From the NCBI GenBank assembly GCA_037974335.1, contig CM075760.1, forward strand, positions 14,141,386 to 14,205,385: DNA of 64,000 bases, given 5' to 3'. The stretch is from Prionace glauca. Its lineage: Eukaryota; Chordata; Chondrichthyes; Carcharhiniformes; Carcharhinidae. The stretch's first letter is position 1. Every line of letters starts with the position of its first letter. The position numbers and the translations under genes were made by a program. This document shows, piece by piece, positions 1 to 10,880 of the stretch. Under the pieces are notes generated by a model that ran no database searches, was not told the origin of the DNA, and saw nothing but the letters and a program-made list of their open reading frames with translations.

Positions 1-397
1 TGCAGATCCAAATCCGCGGGAACCGGTCGTCTCTGTCCTCCTGCCCTCGGCAGAAGACGTCTCCGTTCAGAGTTTCGTCTCCCTCAGCTGCTTAGTGAGA
101 GGTTTCTCCCCCCGAGAGATCTTCGTCAAATGGACCGTCAATGACAAGCCGGTGAATCCCGGGAACTACAGGAACACCGAGGTGGTGGCGGAGAACGGCG
201 ATAGCTCCTTCTTCATGTACAGCCTGTTATCCATTGCAGCAGAGGAATGGTCTAGTGGCGCTTCTTACTCCTGTGTGGTGGGACATGAAGCCATCCCCTT
301 GAAGATCATCAACAGAACAGTTGACAAATCCAGCGGTAAACCCAGTTTTGTGAACATTTCTCTTGCACTGATGGACACTGTTAATTCATGTCAATGA
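1..397 (+). CDS. IGHM: IgM heavy chain CH4 exon with secretory tail (5' end at or beyond window edge)
   Basis: Codons run from base 2 and give 131 residues ending at TGA 395-397. The fold is an Ig constant domain: Cys at residue 30 (LSCLVRGF), Trp at 44 (FVKWTV) and Cys at 91 (SYSCVVGH). After the domain comes the mu secretory tailpiece beginning GKPSFVNIS, with an N-glycosylation sequon (NIS) and a penultimate Cys. In IgM that tail allows polymerisation and J-chain contact. The V, J and CH1-CH3 parts must lie left of the window. Membrane exons at 3752 and 4014 and two poly(A) sites show one gene making secreted and membrane forms. Known for the family: sharks carry many IgM clusters, so this may be one of several copies; whether it is expressed cannot be seen here. 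Confidence 0.93.
   Translation, partial: ADPNPREPVVSVLLPSAEDVSVQSFVSLSCLVRGFSPREIFVKWTVNDKPVNPGNYRNTEVVAENGDSSFFMYSLLSIAAEEWSSGASYSCVVGHEAIPLKIINRTVDKSSGKPSFVNISLALMDTVNSCQ
335..337 (+). other. Internal splice donor in CH4 for membrane IgM
   Basis: The GGTAAACCC at 335-343 places a GT donor at 336-337 inside the CH4 codons for Gly-Lys-Pro. Cutting after base 335 leaves one base of a codon, which fits the membrane exon starting at 3752 (G + AC = Asp). The same GGTAAACCC context at the same Gly-Lys-Pro position is used in mammalian Cmu4, so this mode of membrane splicing looks conserved. Teleosts instead splice from the CH3 end and skip CH4. Confidence 0.85.
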
Positions 398-970
398 GAG
401 TCACTCACTTCCATTAAAAACTACAATAAAAAGAATAAAAACATTTTCCTCTAACGATCAATGAAATACCCAATTGTTTAATTGGTTGTTTTTCAGTTTT
501 ACTTCCATATCTTTGATTTTGAGTCAGATATTTTCATGTCTCGGACCCAACATTGTTGAACCAGTGCTCCCAGCGGAGATAGACACTGGGTCAGGGATAG
601 AGTAGAGCACATTCATTACAGGATTCTGCAAAATATCTTCACTGACTTTCCTCCCGCTGAGGGGGAAAATAATCCGACATTTTTAACATGTCTGACACAC
701 AAACACAACATTTAGATCTCTGTGTCCCTGCTTCTCTCATTGACCACCTCTTTAAGCTACTGCACCGCACCCACTGGGAACTGAAGTGAGGGTCACACAC
801 AAAAAACATGGAGAAATATTCCCCCCCATCGGATTGAGGGAGAGTGAAATTGTTAACATCCTGGATTCCCACTAACCCAGCAAAGAGAGGGGAGGAGCAG
901 TAGTTAATCCATGTCCCAAAACTTCCTCAATGAAAAGAGGAGGAATGTCATTATTTAATCCACTCACCTC
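398..970 (+). other. Secreted-form 3' UTR and poly(A) signals; start of CH4-TM intron
   Basis: Two AATAAA hexamers lie at 425-430 and 434-439, about 30 bases after the CH4 stop. That is the expected place for polyadenylation of secreted IgM mRNA. The rest, up to the start of duplicated block A at 971, is unremarkable A/T-rich intron with no further coding signal. Confidence 0.75.
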
Positions 971-3039
971 TACCTCCTCAGTGGTTAGAACCATCAGGGA
1001 CATTGTATCACCGGGTAGGGGGAGGGAAACTCTGAGCTCACTCTCCTCCCTCTCCTGTGTTTGGAAGGGAACATTTCTCTACTATAAGGACCCAGTTGCC
1101 AACAGTACAAATTAGTTTCCGGTTTACTTGCTACAGATTTTGAAGTATCATTATCTTAATCATTGAAATATATATATAAACTAATGCAACATAATTTTAA
1201 AATGTCTCAACACTCTTGTTCCTGTTAACCATGTGCTGGCATTGATTTCCCAGAATACAAATTTAAACAAGTCATAGATTCCTCCCCGGGTTTTAACTGT
1301 TCTGTCCCTGAGCTCTCTGAGATACATCAATGAATTATTTCATTCTCTCTCCTGATATCACCGTGCCCCTCACATAAAATACATTTCTCCAGCAAAACAT
1401 TGAAAATATGTTCCATTATTCGGGTTGTCTGGATCATATTCACTTCACTATGGTCGGTGAAACTTGGAGCAACAGTTAAAAAAATACACACACTGATAAA
1501 ACAGCCCAAAACTGTCACAATTATACATACATACATAGGCGTACACACCCACACTCACACACACACTCACACACTCACACACACACACATACACACACTC
1601 ACACACACATACACACACTACACACTCACACACACACACACACATACATACACACACTACACACTCACACACACATACACACACTCACACACTCACACAC
1701 ACATACACACACACATTCACACATACAGACACACTACACACTCACACACATACACACACACACGCACACACAGAAACGTGGACACAATTGCACAAATACA
1801 CATACTCATACATATGCACACGAATACAGAATGTTAATAGAACACACAAACGCATACACATAGTCCCACACACAGAAATATAGACAGGCACATTCAAATA
1901 CAGACACAGAATCTCACAAATACACAATACGCACAAATACATACACAACAAAAACACAGATACATTCATAAATACAAATGCACATACACGGATCAGAAGA
2001 ACACACAATATACGCACAAACGAACTCAAACAAGCACGCTCCCTCGAATACACTAATGGACTATACATATACAAACAAAAATGCGTGCATACACAAATAC
2101 TCTCTCTTTCTCTCTCGCTCTCTCTCTGTCCCACACGCACCATGCACACACACACACACACACACACGCACACACATATACACGCACACATGCATGCACA
2201 AGGGGGCATACACCCACACCTGCACACACAGGCACGGACTTGTACAAGAAGGCACAAAACAAAACATGCACACAAATTATCAGATATGTACAAACGCCCG
2301 CAGAAACACACACAAACACACAACTACACACTTACCTAAACATACGGACTAGGTACACGGACACAAACACAAACATGCATACACACAATACGGACAGATA
2401 ACATTTATGCAGGTCCAAAACATACACAAATAGATGCACACACTCAAACAAATGCATGTTCTCACACGTTCACGCTGAAATGAATACAGATATAGAGACC
2501 CACAATGTTATACACATTATCACTTATACAGGGAAATAGATATAACAATATTAACACACTGCTTATAGAGGAACAGAGAGCAAAATATTTTCACACAAAC
2601 ATGTGGATGCAAACATTCACACGCTCCTTCAGAACAGAACACCACAGCACACAATACTACACATGGAAACACAGCCATACACTGACACATTGTTATAAAT
2701 AACTACCAACACGAATTTACATGCACTAATATGTCAACAGATACACACACAAACGCACGGAGGAACAGACACACACAGAATGAGAAGGAAACATTATTCG
2801 AGTGACACAAATTAACACATTGAAACAGGCAGAAACACGTGCACACGTTAAGAGTGGCATTAATAAATATACAGAGACTTCACACAATAATAGTCATATA
2901 TCCACAATATCTGAAGAATAAATTATACACACAGACACACAATTACACAAATCAACAAACACAGGCAAATGAACATGTTCATTATCCCTCATAAACACAG
3001 ATTAACTCAGGACCAAAAATTAATGCAGCTCAGGAAGTG

Positions 3040-3074
<35 letters not shown>

Positions 3075-3522
3075 TCACAGACACACACACACACACGCAC
3101 TGACGCACATACACACACACACACACACACAGACTCACAGACACACACACACACAGACGCGCACACACACACACACACACATACAATCTTTAATACAAAC
3201 GGCAGGTGAATGATGAAAGTAAAATTTAAATGTGAATTTGAATGGACATACACACCGATGACTATCCCAATTCTCAAAACACCGCCAAACACGTTGAGAA
3301 ACTGAGTTAAGCTCATGATTTACTAAACATTTCCACTGTAAATAAGCAAAGATTGGAAATTACATCCCAGATCTTAAACAGCAGCATTCACAGTTTACAG
3401 ATCAGTCACCATCTGTGGAAACAATCATTGACAGGGGAATGTTTCTCCAGATCAGTCAGAACATTCTTCAATAAGGGTTAGTGGCAAATAGTTCAAAATG
3501 AACTGATTCTCAAGAAAACACC
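971..3522 (+). repeat. Duplicated block A, copy 1 (IgM CH4-TM intron)
   Basis: This 2552-base stretch of the IgM intron matches 8300-10880 with few substitutions, starting at TACCTCCTCAGTGGTTAG and ending at CAAGAAAACACC. Outside these limits the two loci differ abruptly. About 1.7 kb of it is CA-rich. Long open frames inside (Cys-Val or His-Thr repeats) are microsatellite artefacts. Confidence 0.93.
1536..3183 (+). repeat. CA/TG-rich microsatellite tract
   Basis: Pure (CA)n runs with CACT and CATA variants occur at about 1540-1770, 2143-2170 and 3041-3182, joined by degenerate ACA-rich sequence that looks like decayed microsatellite. It lies wholly inside the IgM CH4-TM intron. Copy 2 of the block has the same tract with small length changes. 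Confidence 0.9.
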
Positions 3523-3751
3523 TTCAGTGCTTTCTGACATGGACTCTCCAAGGAATAACAATAAGGATCAGGTGTGAAAATAGTTATGGAGATCTGTTAC
3601 TGAATGTCCTGAATTTAACAGGAGATATACATTGAAAATTAGACATGAGAATGAATGAACAGTTTATGAAGGAGAAGAGGGAAAAGAAAACAATGAGATT
3701 CCCTGGATAAATAAAGTAATCTAATTCCATTTCCTGGCCTCTGTCCCCTAG

Positions 3752-3879
3752 ACCCCACCGACCGCATCTGGATTGAAGACAGTGAGGATGATAACAGCAA
3801 CATCTGGACAACCGCTTCCACATTCATCGTCCTGTTCTTCCTGAGCATTTTCTACAGTACTGCCGTCACTCTGGTGAAG
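3752..3879 (+). CDS. IGHM: IgM membrane exon TM1
   Basis: The acceptor CCCCTAG ends at 3751 and the donor AAG|GTGAGA follows base 3879. With the single G carried over from the CH4 internal donor, the exon reads [14 protein letters not shown], an acidic extracellular spacer, then a hydrophobic segment ([18 protein letters not shown]) ending in VK. This is the membrane anchor of B-cell-receptor IgM; the polar Ser/Thr/Tyr residues in the helix are typical of segments that pair with the CD79 signalling chains. Phase is kept exactly: 2 bases plus 42 codons. No equivalent exon exists after block A copy 2. Confidence 0.92.
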
Positions 3880-4013
3880 GTGAGATGATTCAATTCACTC
3901 ACATTTCACACTGGCAGAATGGATTTGAAAAATCTCTCATTGTTTCACTGATTAAAAACATTAATGTCCCGCATCAGAAACATCTGCTTCAATATTGCCT
4001 CTTTATTTTACAG

Positions 4014-4500
4014 ATCAAGTGATGGGTTGAATTTTGGACGCTGCAGATTTCCCTCAGCTGATTATAAAGATCTGTGTATGGCTCCAATACAATATCTGCT
4101 CTCGGTGAATCTATCAGTAAATGTCTCTCAGTTTATCATTCTGGATCTGTAACTGAGGCAACAATAGACATTATTTCAGTTTTCAGTGTGAAAAGTACGA
4201 GGTTGTTTTTTGTTATAATGTTATTGTGGTTAATAGTTTCCCTCCTAGTGTAAAATTAATGTATAAATAATTTCTCATTCCTTATTCACGTTTGTTAATT
4301 CCTCTTTCTATTAAGGATCTGTATTCTCTTTCTGGTTAATGTAACAGATGTACAAATATTGACGGATTCTCTGTACATGTCTCCTGTTCTCAATGTGACC
4401 CTCGATCGCTATGTTCACTTTCCTAACTTTAAAAAAAAACAATTTCGCTGTAAAATATTCTCTGAATTTTTAAATAAATTTTGAATAAAAATTTAACCAT
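4014..4500 (+). CDS. IGHM: IgM membrane exon TM2 (Ile-Lys-stop) with 3' UTR
   Basis: The acceptor TTTTACAG ends at 4013. Only 4014-4022 is coding (ATC AAG TGA), so the cytoplasmic tail is VKIK, the very short KVK-like tail usual for mu chains. The 3' UTR follows, with AATAAA at 4473-4478 and 4484-4489, a good poly(A) site for the membrane transcript. Exon phase matches TM1, which ends on a whole codon. Confidence 0.85.
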
Positions 4501-4735
4501 CCCGGTCTTGGCTTAATTCCGTTCTCCTAAACCCATCAACTCCGCTCCATTTCCCTATGATCCGGTTTCCCCTCCTTTCCCAGATAGGCATGTTCCCCCC
4601 AGTCATGGGTGGGATGTGGTTGAACTCAGGACCCTTTAGAGACAGAGTCACTGCGCCACCCAGTGACCCACCCGTGTAAAGACACTTTCATCTCTGCCTT
4701 TTTCTGATCAAATCCAGAGACAGAATGAGTGAAGA

Positions 4736-5200
4736 ATGAAGAGAACCTCGGTGAATTCACTCATAAACTGGTCTGTCATGGAGTTTAGAAGGATGAGGGG
4801 GGATGTTATAGAGACGTATAAGATAATGAAAGGGATGGATAGGGTAGAGGGAGAGAGATTCTTCCCGCTTAGAAAGGACAGCAGTACGAGGGGGCACAGC
4901 CTCAAGATAAGGGAGGGAGAGGTGCAGTTTAGATCAGAGTTGAGGAGGAACTTCTTCACTCAAAGGGTGGTGAATCTCTGGAATTCTGTGCCCATTGAAG
5001 TGGTGGAAGCTGCCTCGCTAAACATATTTAAGAGGCGGGTAGATAGGTTTTTGACAGACAGGGGAATTAAGGGTTATGGGGAGAAAGTGGGAAAGTGGAA
5101 CAGATCCACTTCAGGTCAGCCATGATCTTATTGAATGGCGGGGCAGGCTCGAAGGGCTAGATGGCCTACTCCTGCTCCTATCTCTCATGTTTCTTTCCAG
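4736..5200 (+). mobile_element. CR1-like LINE 3' end, sense
   Basis: The translation contains RRMRGDVIETYKIMKGMDRV, FFTQRVVNLWNSVPIEVV and NIFKRRVDRFL, the C-terminal end of a CR1-superfamily ORF2. It is followed by the 3' UTR with the motif GGCTCGAAGGGCTAGATGGC and a tail ending in TCATGTTTC. The 5' end is truncated, as is usual for this class. A close relative is at 44425-44708. Confidence 0.85.
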
Positions 5201-5479
5201 CAGCATTTAAACTGCCCTTAACCTTGTCTGATTCCCCTTAGTCCGCCAGAAATGAGAAATGAATTTGCTCCGAATCTTCACTCCAGGGCATGAAGAAAGA
5301 TTGTGTTTCATGTGTTCAAGCAGGCACTAACTGACCGAACGTAAGGCAGAATGTAAAATCAGTGGACTGAATGCAGGAGGAAAACACGAGAATAGTTCCA
5401 GAGATCAGAAACTTCAGTGGCGAATATATTTTGGAGAGTTTGGGACTAATTTTCTTAACAGAAAGTTGCTGATGTGACT

Positions 5480-5790
5480 TTAATGAGGCATTCAAAATCC
5501 TAAGGGGTCTTGACAGAGTAGATAGAGAGAAACTTTCAATGGCAGAAGGATTTTGACACAGAGGGCGCGGGTTGAACTAACTTGGTGAAGGAAACATGGA
5601 GACATCAGGAAAAAACATTTTCAGACAGTGAGTGACCCAGACCTGGAATGTGCTGTTTGAGAGTGTGCTGCAGGCAGAGCCAATTAATGGGTTCAAAATG
5701 GGATTGGATAATTGTCTGAAAATGAACAAAATGCTAGACTGTGGGGTACAGAGTGTTATTGGATGAATTGGTCCTTTAGAGGGCCAACAC
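5480..5790 (+). mobile_element. Old LINE 3' fragment, sense
   Basis: The words GGGTCTTGACAGAGTAGATA, GGAATGTGCTGTTTGAGAG and ATTGGATAATTG match the layout of CR1-like ORF2 C-termini but are heavily decayed, with no useful open frame. It lies between the IgM 3' UTR and a further LINE piece at 5895. Confidence 0.6.
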
Positions 5791-5894
5791 ACACATGACG
5801 CTTCAAAACGGCCTTCTTCTCTGCTGTAAGTACTCTATCAATGTTGAAAGGGCATCGTGGTAATATCTCTGCGAGAGCAATTCCAAGGTAGGCA

Positions 5895-6227
5895 AATTTC
5901 TCAAGATATATATTGATCCTGATAAATGTGAGGTGATGCATTTTGGAAGGAATAATGTAGAGAGGAGTTACATGATAAAGGGAAGACCAGTTAAGAGTGT
6001 AGAAATGCAGAGGGACCCAGGAGTGCAAGTGTTCTTGTCTCTGAAGGTGGCAACACAGGTGGAGAAAGTTGCGAAGAAAGCTTACAGAATGCTAGCCTTT
6101 ATAGGAAGGGGTGTATAGTATAAGAGCTGGCGTCTAATGCTGCAGTTGTACAGAAAGTTGGTTAGACCGCATTTGGAGAACTGCGTCCAGTTCTGGTCAC
6201 CTTACTACCGGAAGGACGAGGAGACCC
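5895..6227 (+). mobile_element. LINE ORF2 fragment cut off at block B
   Basis: Peptides MMHFGRNNVERSY, QRDPGVQVF, KVAKKAYRMLAFIGRGV and RKLVRPHLENCVQFWSPYYR mark the C-terminal part of a CR1-like reverse-transcriptase ORF with one stop codon and small changes. It stops abruptly at 6227, exactly where duplicated block B begins. Confidence 0.75.
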
Positions 6228-6413
6228 TGCTGCTGTGACAATGCATCCTCTTGTTTAAACACTCTGCAATGCTGAGGCTGGGGAGAGGAGTAAACAACAG
6301 GGAGCAGAATTGCAGCTTCTCTCCCCCCATTGAAACTGGGATTGTTGCTCCATCTGCTGCACCTCCCCACCACATCCACTGGGGGGCAATCTGGACAATG
6401 GGCTGCAGGCAGA

Positions 6414-6864
6414 CCTTACTGCGCCTGCGCCACATTCACACCACCGCCGGCGGCCATATTGCGTTGCCAGGGGAGACGGCGTCCCGCGCGCTGCACTCTG
6501 GGGGAATTCCCCTCCTGCACATGCGCCCAGGCAGTTACATTTGAATCTTTTAATATGTTGAATCTTGATGATTATTATTCACATCCTCACCCGTCAGACT
6601 TTCGGTTCCTTCTCCATTCGGGAAAATCGTTTCTGTTTTTTATTCCGTCTGTTTTTCAATCACACCCGCGCGGTGCGCTCTGGGAAAATACTACAGCACA
6701 TGCGCGGTTCCGCCACCGGCCTCTTTATAAAAATATGTATTTTATTTAATTTTAATTCCGCTCCGGGCGGGATTTCCGGGTGGGAATTTCTCTCACTTTC
6801 TACATTTCTGAAACGCCGCTTTTTCCTCGACGGGTGGGAGGGGCTGTAGTGATGTCATGGCAAT
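6414..6864 (+). promoter_or_regulatory. CpG-island promoter (block B1)
   Basis: An NRF1-like TGCGCCTGCGCC is at 6420-6431, a YY1-like unit (GGCCATATTGCGTTGCCAG) at about 6453-6472, ACATGCGC NRF1 half-sites near 6518 and 6699, and GGGATTTCCGGG (ETS/Rel-like) near 6769. An ATG inside the YY1-type word AATATGGCGGC follows at 6865. No TATA box is seen. This is the composition of a housekeeping-type promoter; the gene it serves is not identified. Confidence 0.55.
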
Positions 6865-6941
6865 ATGGCGGCTGACCCCGTCTCTCTGCAGGACCCGGAT
6901 GTTCCGCCAACGAGCAGCGGCCGGGCCGGACTGGGCAAGAG
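6865..6941 (+). CDS. Putative first coding exon, unidentified gene (block B1)
   Basis: ATG 6865 opens MAADPVSLQDPDVPPTSSGR... and 77 bases later meets a donor-like AAGAG|GTGTCA (GT at 6942-6943). The copy at 21970-22046 is also exactly 77 bases, in frame, with the donor kept as AAGAG|GTGACA although several codons differ. Without splicing, copy 1 stays open to 7188 while copy 2 stops at once. I do not recognise the protein and see no matching acceptor exon, so this could also be a promoter-linked remnant. Confidence 0.4.
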
Positions 6942-7530
6942 GTGTCACTGGGAGGAGCAGCGCCCGGGCGTGTTACAGCGACCCCCGGTGGTCAGGAAGG
7001 GAAATAGCAGCAGGACAGTCTCTGCCCAAAGGCTTCCCCAGTTCAGCTGCTCAGAGACACTGGGAACCTCTTCAACTGGAAACTTCAGCTTCTCACATTC
7101 ACCCCCTGTGTTCAGTCATTGTTTAATAGACAATCTCTGTAGTGAAATCAGAAACAACTTGTTCACATTAAAGGGGATGGGAATCTGAACCATTCTGCTC
7201 AAAAATCTCTGCTCGCCTTGAAATTTCAATTGAAATGTTCAAGATGAGAATTTATAGATACAAGTCATGTTGTATGTGGAACGCTCATGATGCCACAATA
7301 ACATCAGTACAGACATGTTTTCCCCTCAATTCACTAACTCCCAGTGTGATTCAGTATTTTGTTACAAAATTCCTCTGAAGGACCTTGGGATGTTTTATTG
7401 CAATCAACGTGTTGTATAAATATGAGTTGTTACTGATCCCAGCAGTCAGTTTGTGCACAGTAAGATTCCACAAACAGCAACAACTGATCAATCCATGGTG
7501 ATGTTAGTTCAAACACAAATGTTGGTCCTG

Positions 7531-7926
7531 CTGCACTGTGAAACAGTGGGTTAGCGCTGCTGTCTCACCGCCAGGGACCCGGGTTCGATTCCCAGGGGCA
7601 CGGTGACACAGTGGGTTAGACACTGCTGTCTCACAGCGCCACGGACCCGGGTTCGATTCCCGGGGACACGGTCACACAGTGGGTTAGCACTGCTGTCTCA
7701 TAGCGCCAGGGACCCGGGTTCTGTTCCGGCCTGTTTGTGTGGAGTCTGCACATTCTCCCCATGTCTGCGTGGATGTCCTCTGGATTTCCTCCCAAATTCT
7801 GAAAGATGTGCTGGTTTGGTACATTATCCCGAACAGGTACTGGACAGTGGATACTCAGGGAGTTTCATACTAACTTCATTGCAATGTTAAGGTAAGCCTT
7901 TCTTGTGACGAATAAATTAAACTTTA
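7531..7926 (+). mobile_element. tRNA-derived SINE with three tandem tRNA-like heads
   Basis: The head (CACGGTGACACAGTGGGTTA ... GACCCGGGTTCGATTCC, with pol III A- and B-box words) occurs three times at about 7531, 7598 and 7666, a period of about 68 bases. Then comes one SINE body (TGCACATTCTCCCCATGTCT ... TCACTGCAATG-like) ending in AATAAATTAAACTT. It is the common elasmobranch tRNA-SINE type, possibly HE1-like. The tripled head is unusual. Confidence 0.85.
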
Positions 7927-7994
7927 TAGATCAGTCAATGTTGAAGGGATTCCAGGATCTGAATGGTTCACACCTGTTGCTGTCTTTGTCACTT

Positions 7995-8065
7995 GTTTCT
8001 GTATTTAGTGGTTATCGCGTTTGCCTAACACGTGAATGGTCCTCCTTCAAAAGCAGGCAGAAGCA
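7995..8065 (+). pseudogene. Decayed tRNA-Val (AAC)
   Basis: GTTTCTG, TAGTGGTTATC, GCCTAACACG (anticodon AAC) and the end CAGAAGCA align with a tRNA-Val, but the T-arm GGTTCGAAxCC has become CCTTCAAAAGC, so it cannot fold properly. Its 3' flank (TTAGTGAGGGAAATCT ... AACTCGATGTTGC) is related to the flank of the tRNA-Val at 24961, so it was copied with its surroundings. Confidence 0.75.
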
Positions 8066-8299
8066 TTCATTTAGTGAGGGAAATCTGCATAATTTCAGTT
8101 TGTTACTGAACATAATCTGAAACTCGATGTTGCAGCCATATACACCTTCTCAGTTTTCTAAATAAAAACCTTTTGTTGATGCTTTGTTTGCACTTCAGCC
8201 CCACATTCCTGATCTACGTGCACCCAGTGTGTGTGGGGGAGGGGGGGGGGGTGGGGGGAGGACCTTCTCCTGGCCCAGACACAGAGCAATTTCACACTG

Positions 8300-10880
8300 T
8301 ACCTCCTCAGTGGTTAGCACCATCAGGGACATTGTATCACCGGGTAGGGAGAGGGAAACTCTGAGCTCACTCTCCTCCCTCTTCTGTGTTTGGAAGGGAA
8401 CAGGTCTCTACTATAAGGACCCAGTTGCCAACAGTACAAATTAGTTTCCGGTTTACTTGCTATAGATTTTGAAGTATCATTAACTTAATCATTGAAATAT
8501 ATATATAAACTAATGCAACATAATTTAAAATGTCTCAACACTCTTGTTCCTGTTAATCATCTGCTGGCATTGATTTCCCAGAATACAAATTTAAACAAGT
8601 CATAGATTCCTCCCCGGGTTTTAACTGTTCTGTCCCTGAGATCTCTGAGATACATCAATGAATTATTTCATTCTCTCTCCTGATATCACCGTGCCCCTCA
8701 CATAAAATACATTTCTCCAGCAAAACATTGAAAATATGTTCCATTATCCGGGTTGTCTGGATCATATTCACTTCACTATGGTCGGTGAAACTTGGAGCAA
8801 CAGTTAAAAAAATACACACACTGATAATGCTGCCCAAAACTGTCACAATTATACATACATACACAGGCGTACACACCCACACTCACACACACACTCACAC
8901 ACTCACACACACACACGCACACTCTCACACACACATACACACACTCACACACACATACACACACTACACACACTACACACACTACACACTGACACACACA
9001 CACATACATACACACACTACGCACTCACACACACATACACACACTCACACACACATACACACACACATTCACACATACAGACACACTAGACACTCACACA
9101 CATACACACACACACACGCACACACAGAAACGTGGACACAATTGCACAAATACACATACTCATACATATGCACACGAATACAGAATGTTAATATAACACA
9201 CAAACGCATACACATAGTCCCACACACAGAAATATAGACAGGCACATTCAAATACAGACACAGAATCTCACAAATACACAATACGCACAAATACATACAC
9301 AACAAAAACACAGATACATTCATAAATACAAATGCACATACACGGATCAGAAGAACACACAATATACGCACAAACGAACTCAAACAAGCACGCTCCCTCG
9401 AATACACTAATGGACTATACATATACAAACAAAAATGCGTGCATACACAAATACTCTCTCTTTCTCTCTCGCTCTCTCTCTGTCCCATATGCACCATGCA
9501 CACACACGCACACACACACACACACACACGCACACACACACATATACACGCACACATGCATGCACAAGGGGGCATACACCCACACCTGCACACACAGGCA
9601 CGGACTTGTACAAGAAGGCACAAAACAAAACATGCACACAAATTATCAAATATGTACAAACGCCCGCAGAAACACACACAAACACACAACTACACACTTA
9701 CCTAAACATACGGACTAGGTACACGGACACAAACACAAACACATACATGCATACACACAATACGGACAGATAACATTTATGCAGGTCCAAAACATACACA
9801 AATAGATGCACACACTCAAACAAATGCATGTTCTCACACGTTCACGCTGAAATGAATACAGATATAGAGACCCACAATGTTATACACATTATCACTTATA
9901 CAGGGAAATAGATATAACAATATTAACACACTGCTTATAGAGGAACAGAGAGCAAAATATTTTCACACAAACATGTGGATGCAAACATTCACACGCTCCT
10001 TCAGAACAGAACACCACAGCACACAATACTACACATGGAAACACAGCCATACACTGACACATTGTTATAAATAACTACCAACACGAATTTACATGCACTA
10101 ATATGTCAACAGATACACACACAAACGCACGGAGGAACAGACACACACAGAAAGAGAAGGAAATATTACTCGAGTGACACAAATTAACACATTGAAACAG
10201 GCAGAAACACGTGCACACGTTAAGAGTGGCATTAATAAATATACAGAGACTTCTCACAATAATAGTCATATATCCACAATATCTGAAGAATAAATTATAC
10301 ACACAGACACACAACTACACAAATCAACAAACACAGGCAAATGAACATGTTCATTATCCCTCATACACACAGATTAACTCAGGACAAAAAATTAATGCAG
10401 CTCAGGAAGTGTTCACACACACACACACACAGACTCACAGACACACACACACACACGCACTGACGCACACACACACACACACACAGACTCACAGACACAC
10501 ACACACACAGACGCGCACACACACACACACACACACACATACAATCTTTAATACAAACGGCAGGTGAATGATGAAAGTAAAATTTAAATGTGAATTTGAA
10601 TGGACATACACACCGATGACGATCCCAATTCTCAAAACACCGCCAAACACGTTGAGAAACTGAGTTAAGCTCATGATTTACTAAACATTTCCACTGTAAA
10701 TAAGCAAAGATTGGAAATTACATCCCAGATCTTAAACAGCAGCATTCACAGTTTACAGATCAGTCACCATCTGTGGAAACAATCATTGACAGGGGAATGT
10801 TTCTCCAGATCAGTCAGAACATTCTTCAATAAGGGTTAGTGGCAAATAGTTCAAAATGAACTGATTATCAAGAAAACACC
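8300..10880 (+). repeat. Duplicated block A, copy 2 (IgM intron without exons)
   Basis: Near-identical to 971-3522. Neither a CH4 exon on the left nor TM exons on the right are present. The left neighbour is G-rich DNA after the tRNA-Val relic and the right neighbour is a CT-rich satellite starting at 10881. The few substitutions and microsatellite length changes suggest a recent duplication. Confidence 0.93.
8870..10545 (+). repeat. CA/TG-rich microsatellite tract, copy 2
   Basis: Same arrangement as in copy 1, with small length differences in the (CA)n runs (about 8880-9110, 9497-9540 and 10414-10542). Long open frames here encode only Thr-His or Cys-Val repeats. Confidence 0.9.

Larger units (their letters stand above)
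6228..7316 (+). repeat. Duplicated block B, copy 1 (CpG-rich promoter region)
   Basis: This matches 21035-22421, from TGCTGCTGTGACA to CAGTACAGACAT. The main length difference is about 298 bases, which is nine extra 33-base units in copy 2. The block holds a CpG-rich core of about 6400-6990 and a less CpG-rich 3' part. Confidence 0.93.

Noticed and set aside
1400-2352. His-Thr and Cys-Val rich open frames on both strands (also 8728-9773)
   Set aside because: Direct translations of (CA)n/(TG)n microsatellite inside the IgM intron.
7531-7730. tRNA genes in the GGGTTCGATTCC words
   Set aside because: These are SINE heads: no foldable anticodon arm, and they continue into the SINE body. The same holds for 14900, 18400, 26740 and 51220.
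8140-8300. Possible CH4 remnant upstream of block A copy 2
   Set aside because: No Ig-domain Cys/Trp pattern or match to 1-397 was found in any frame.
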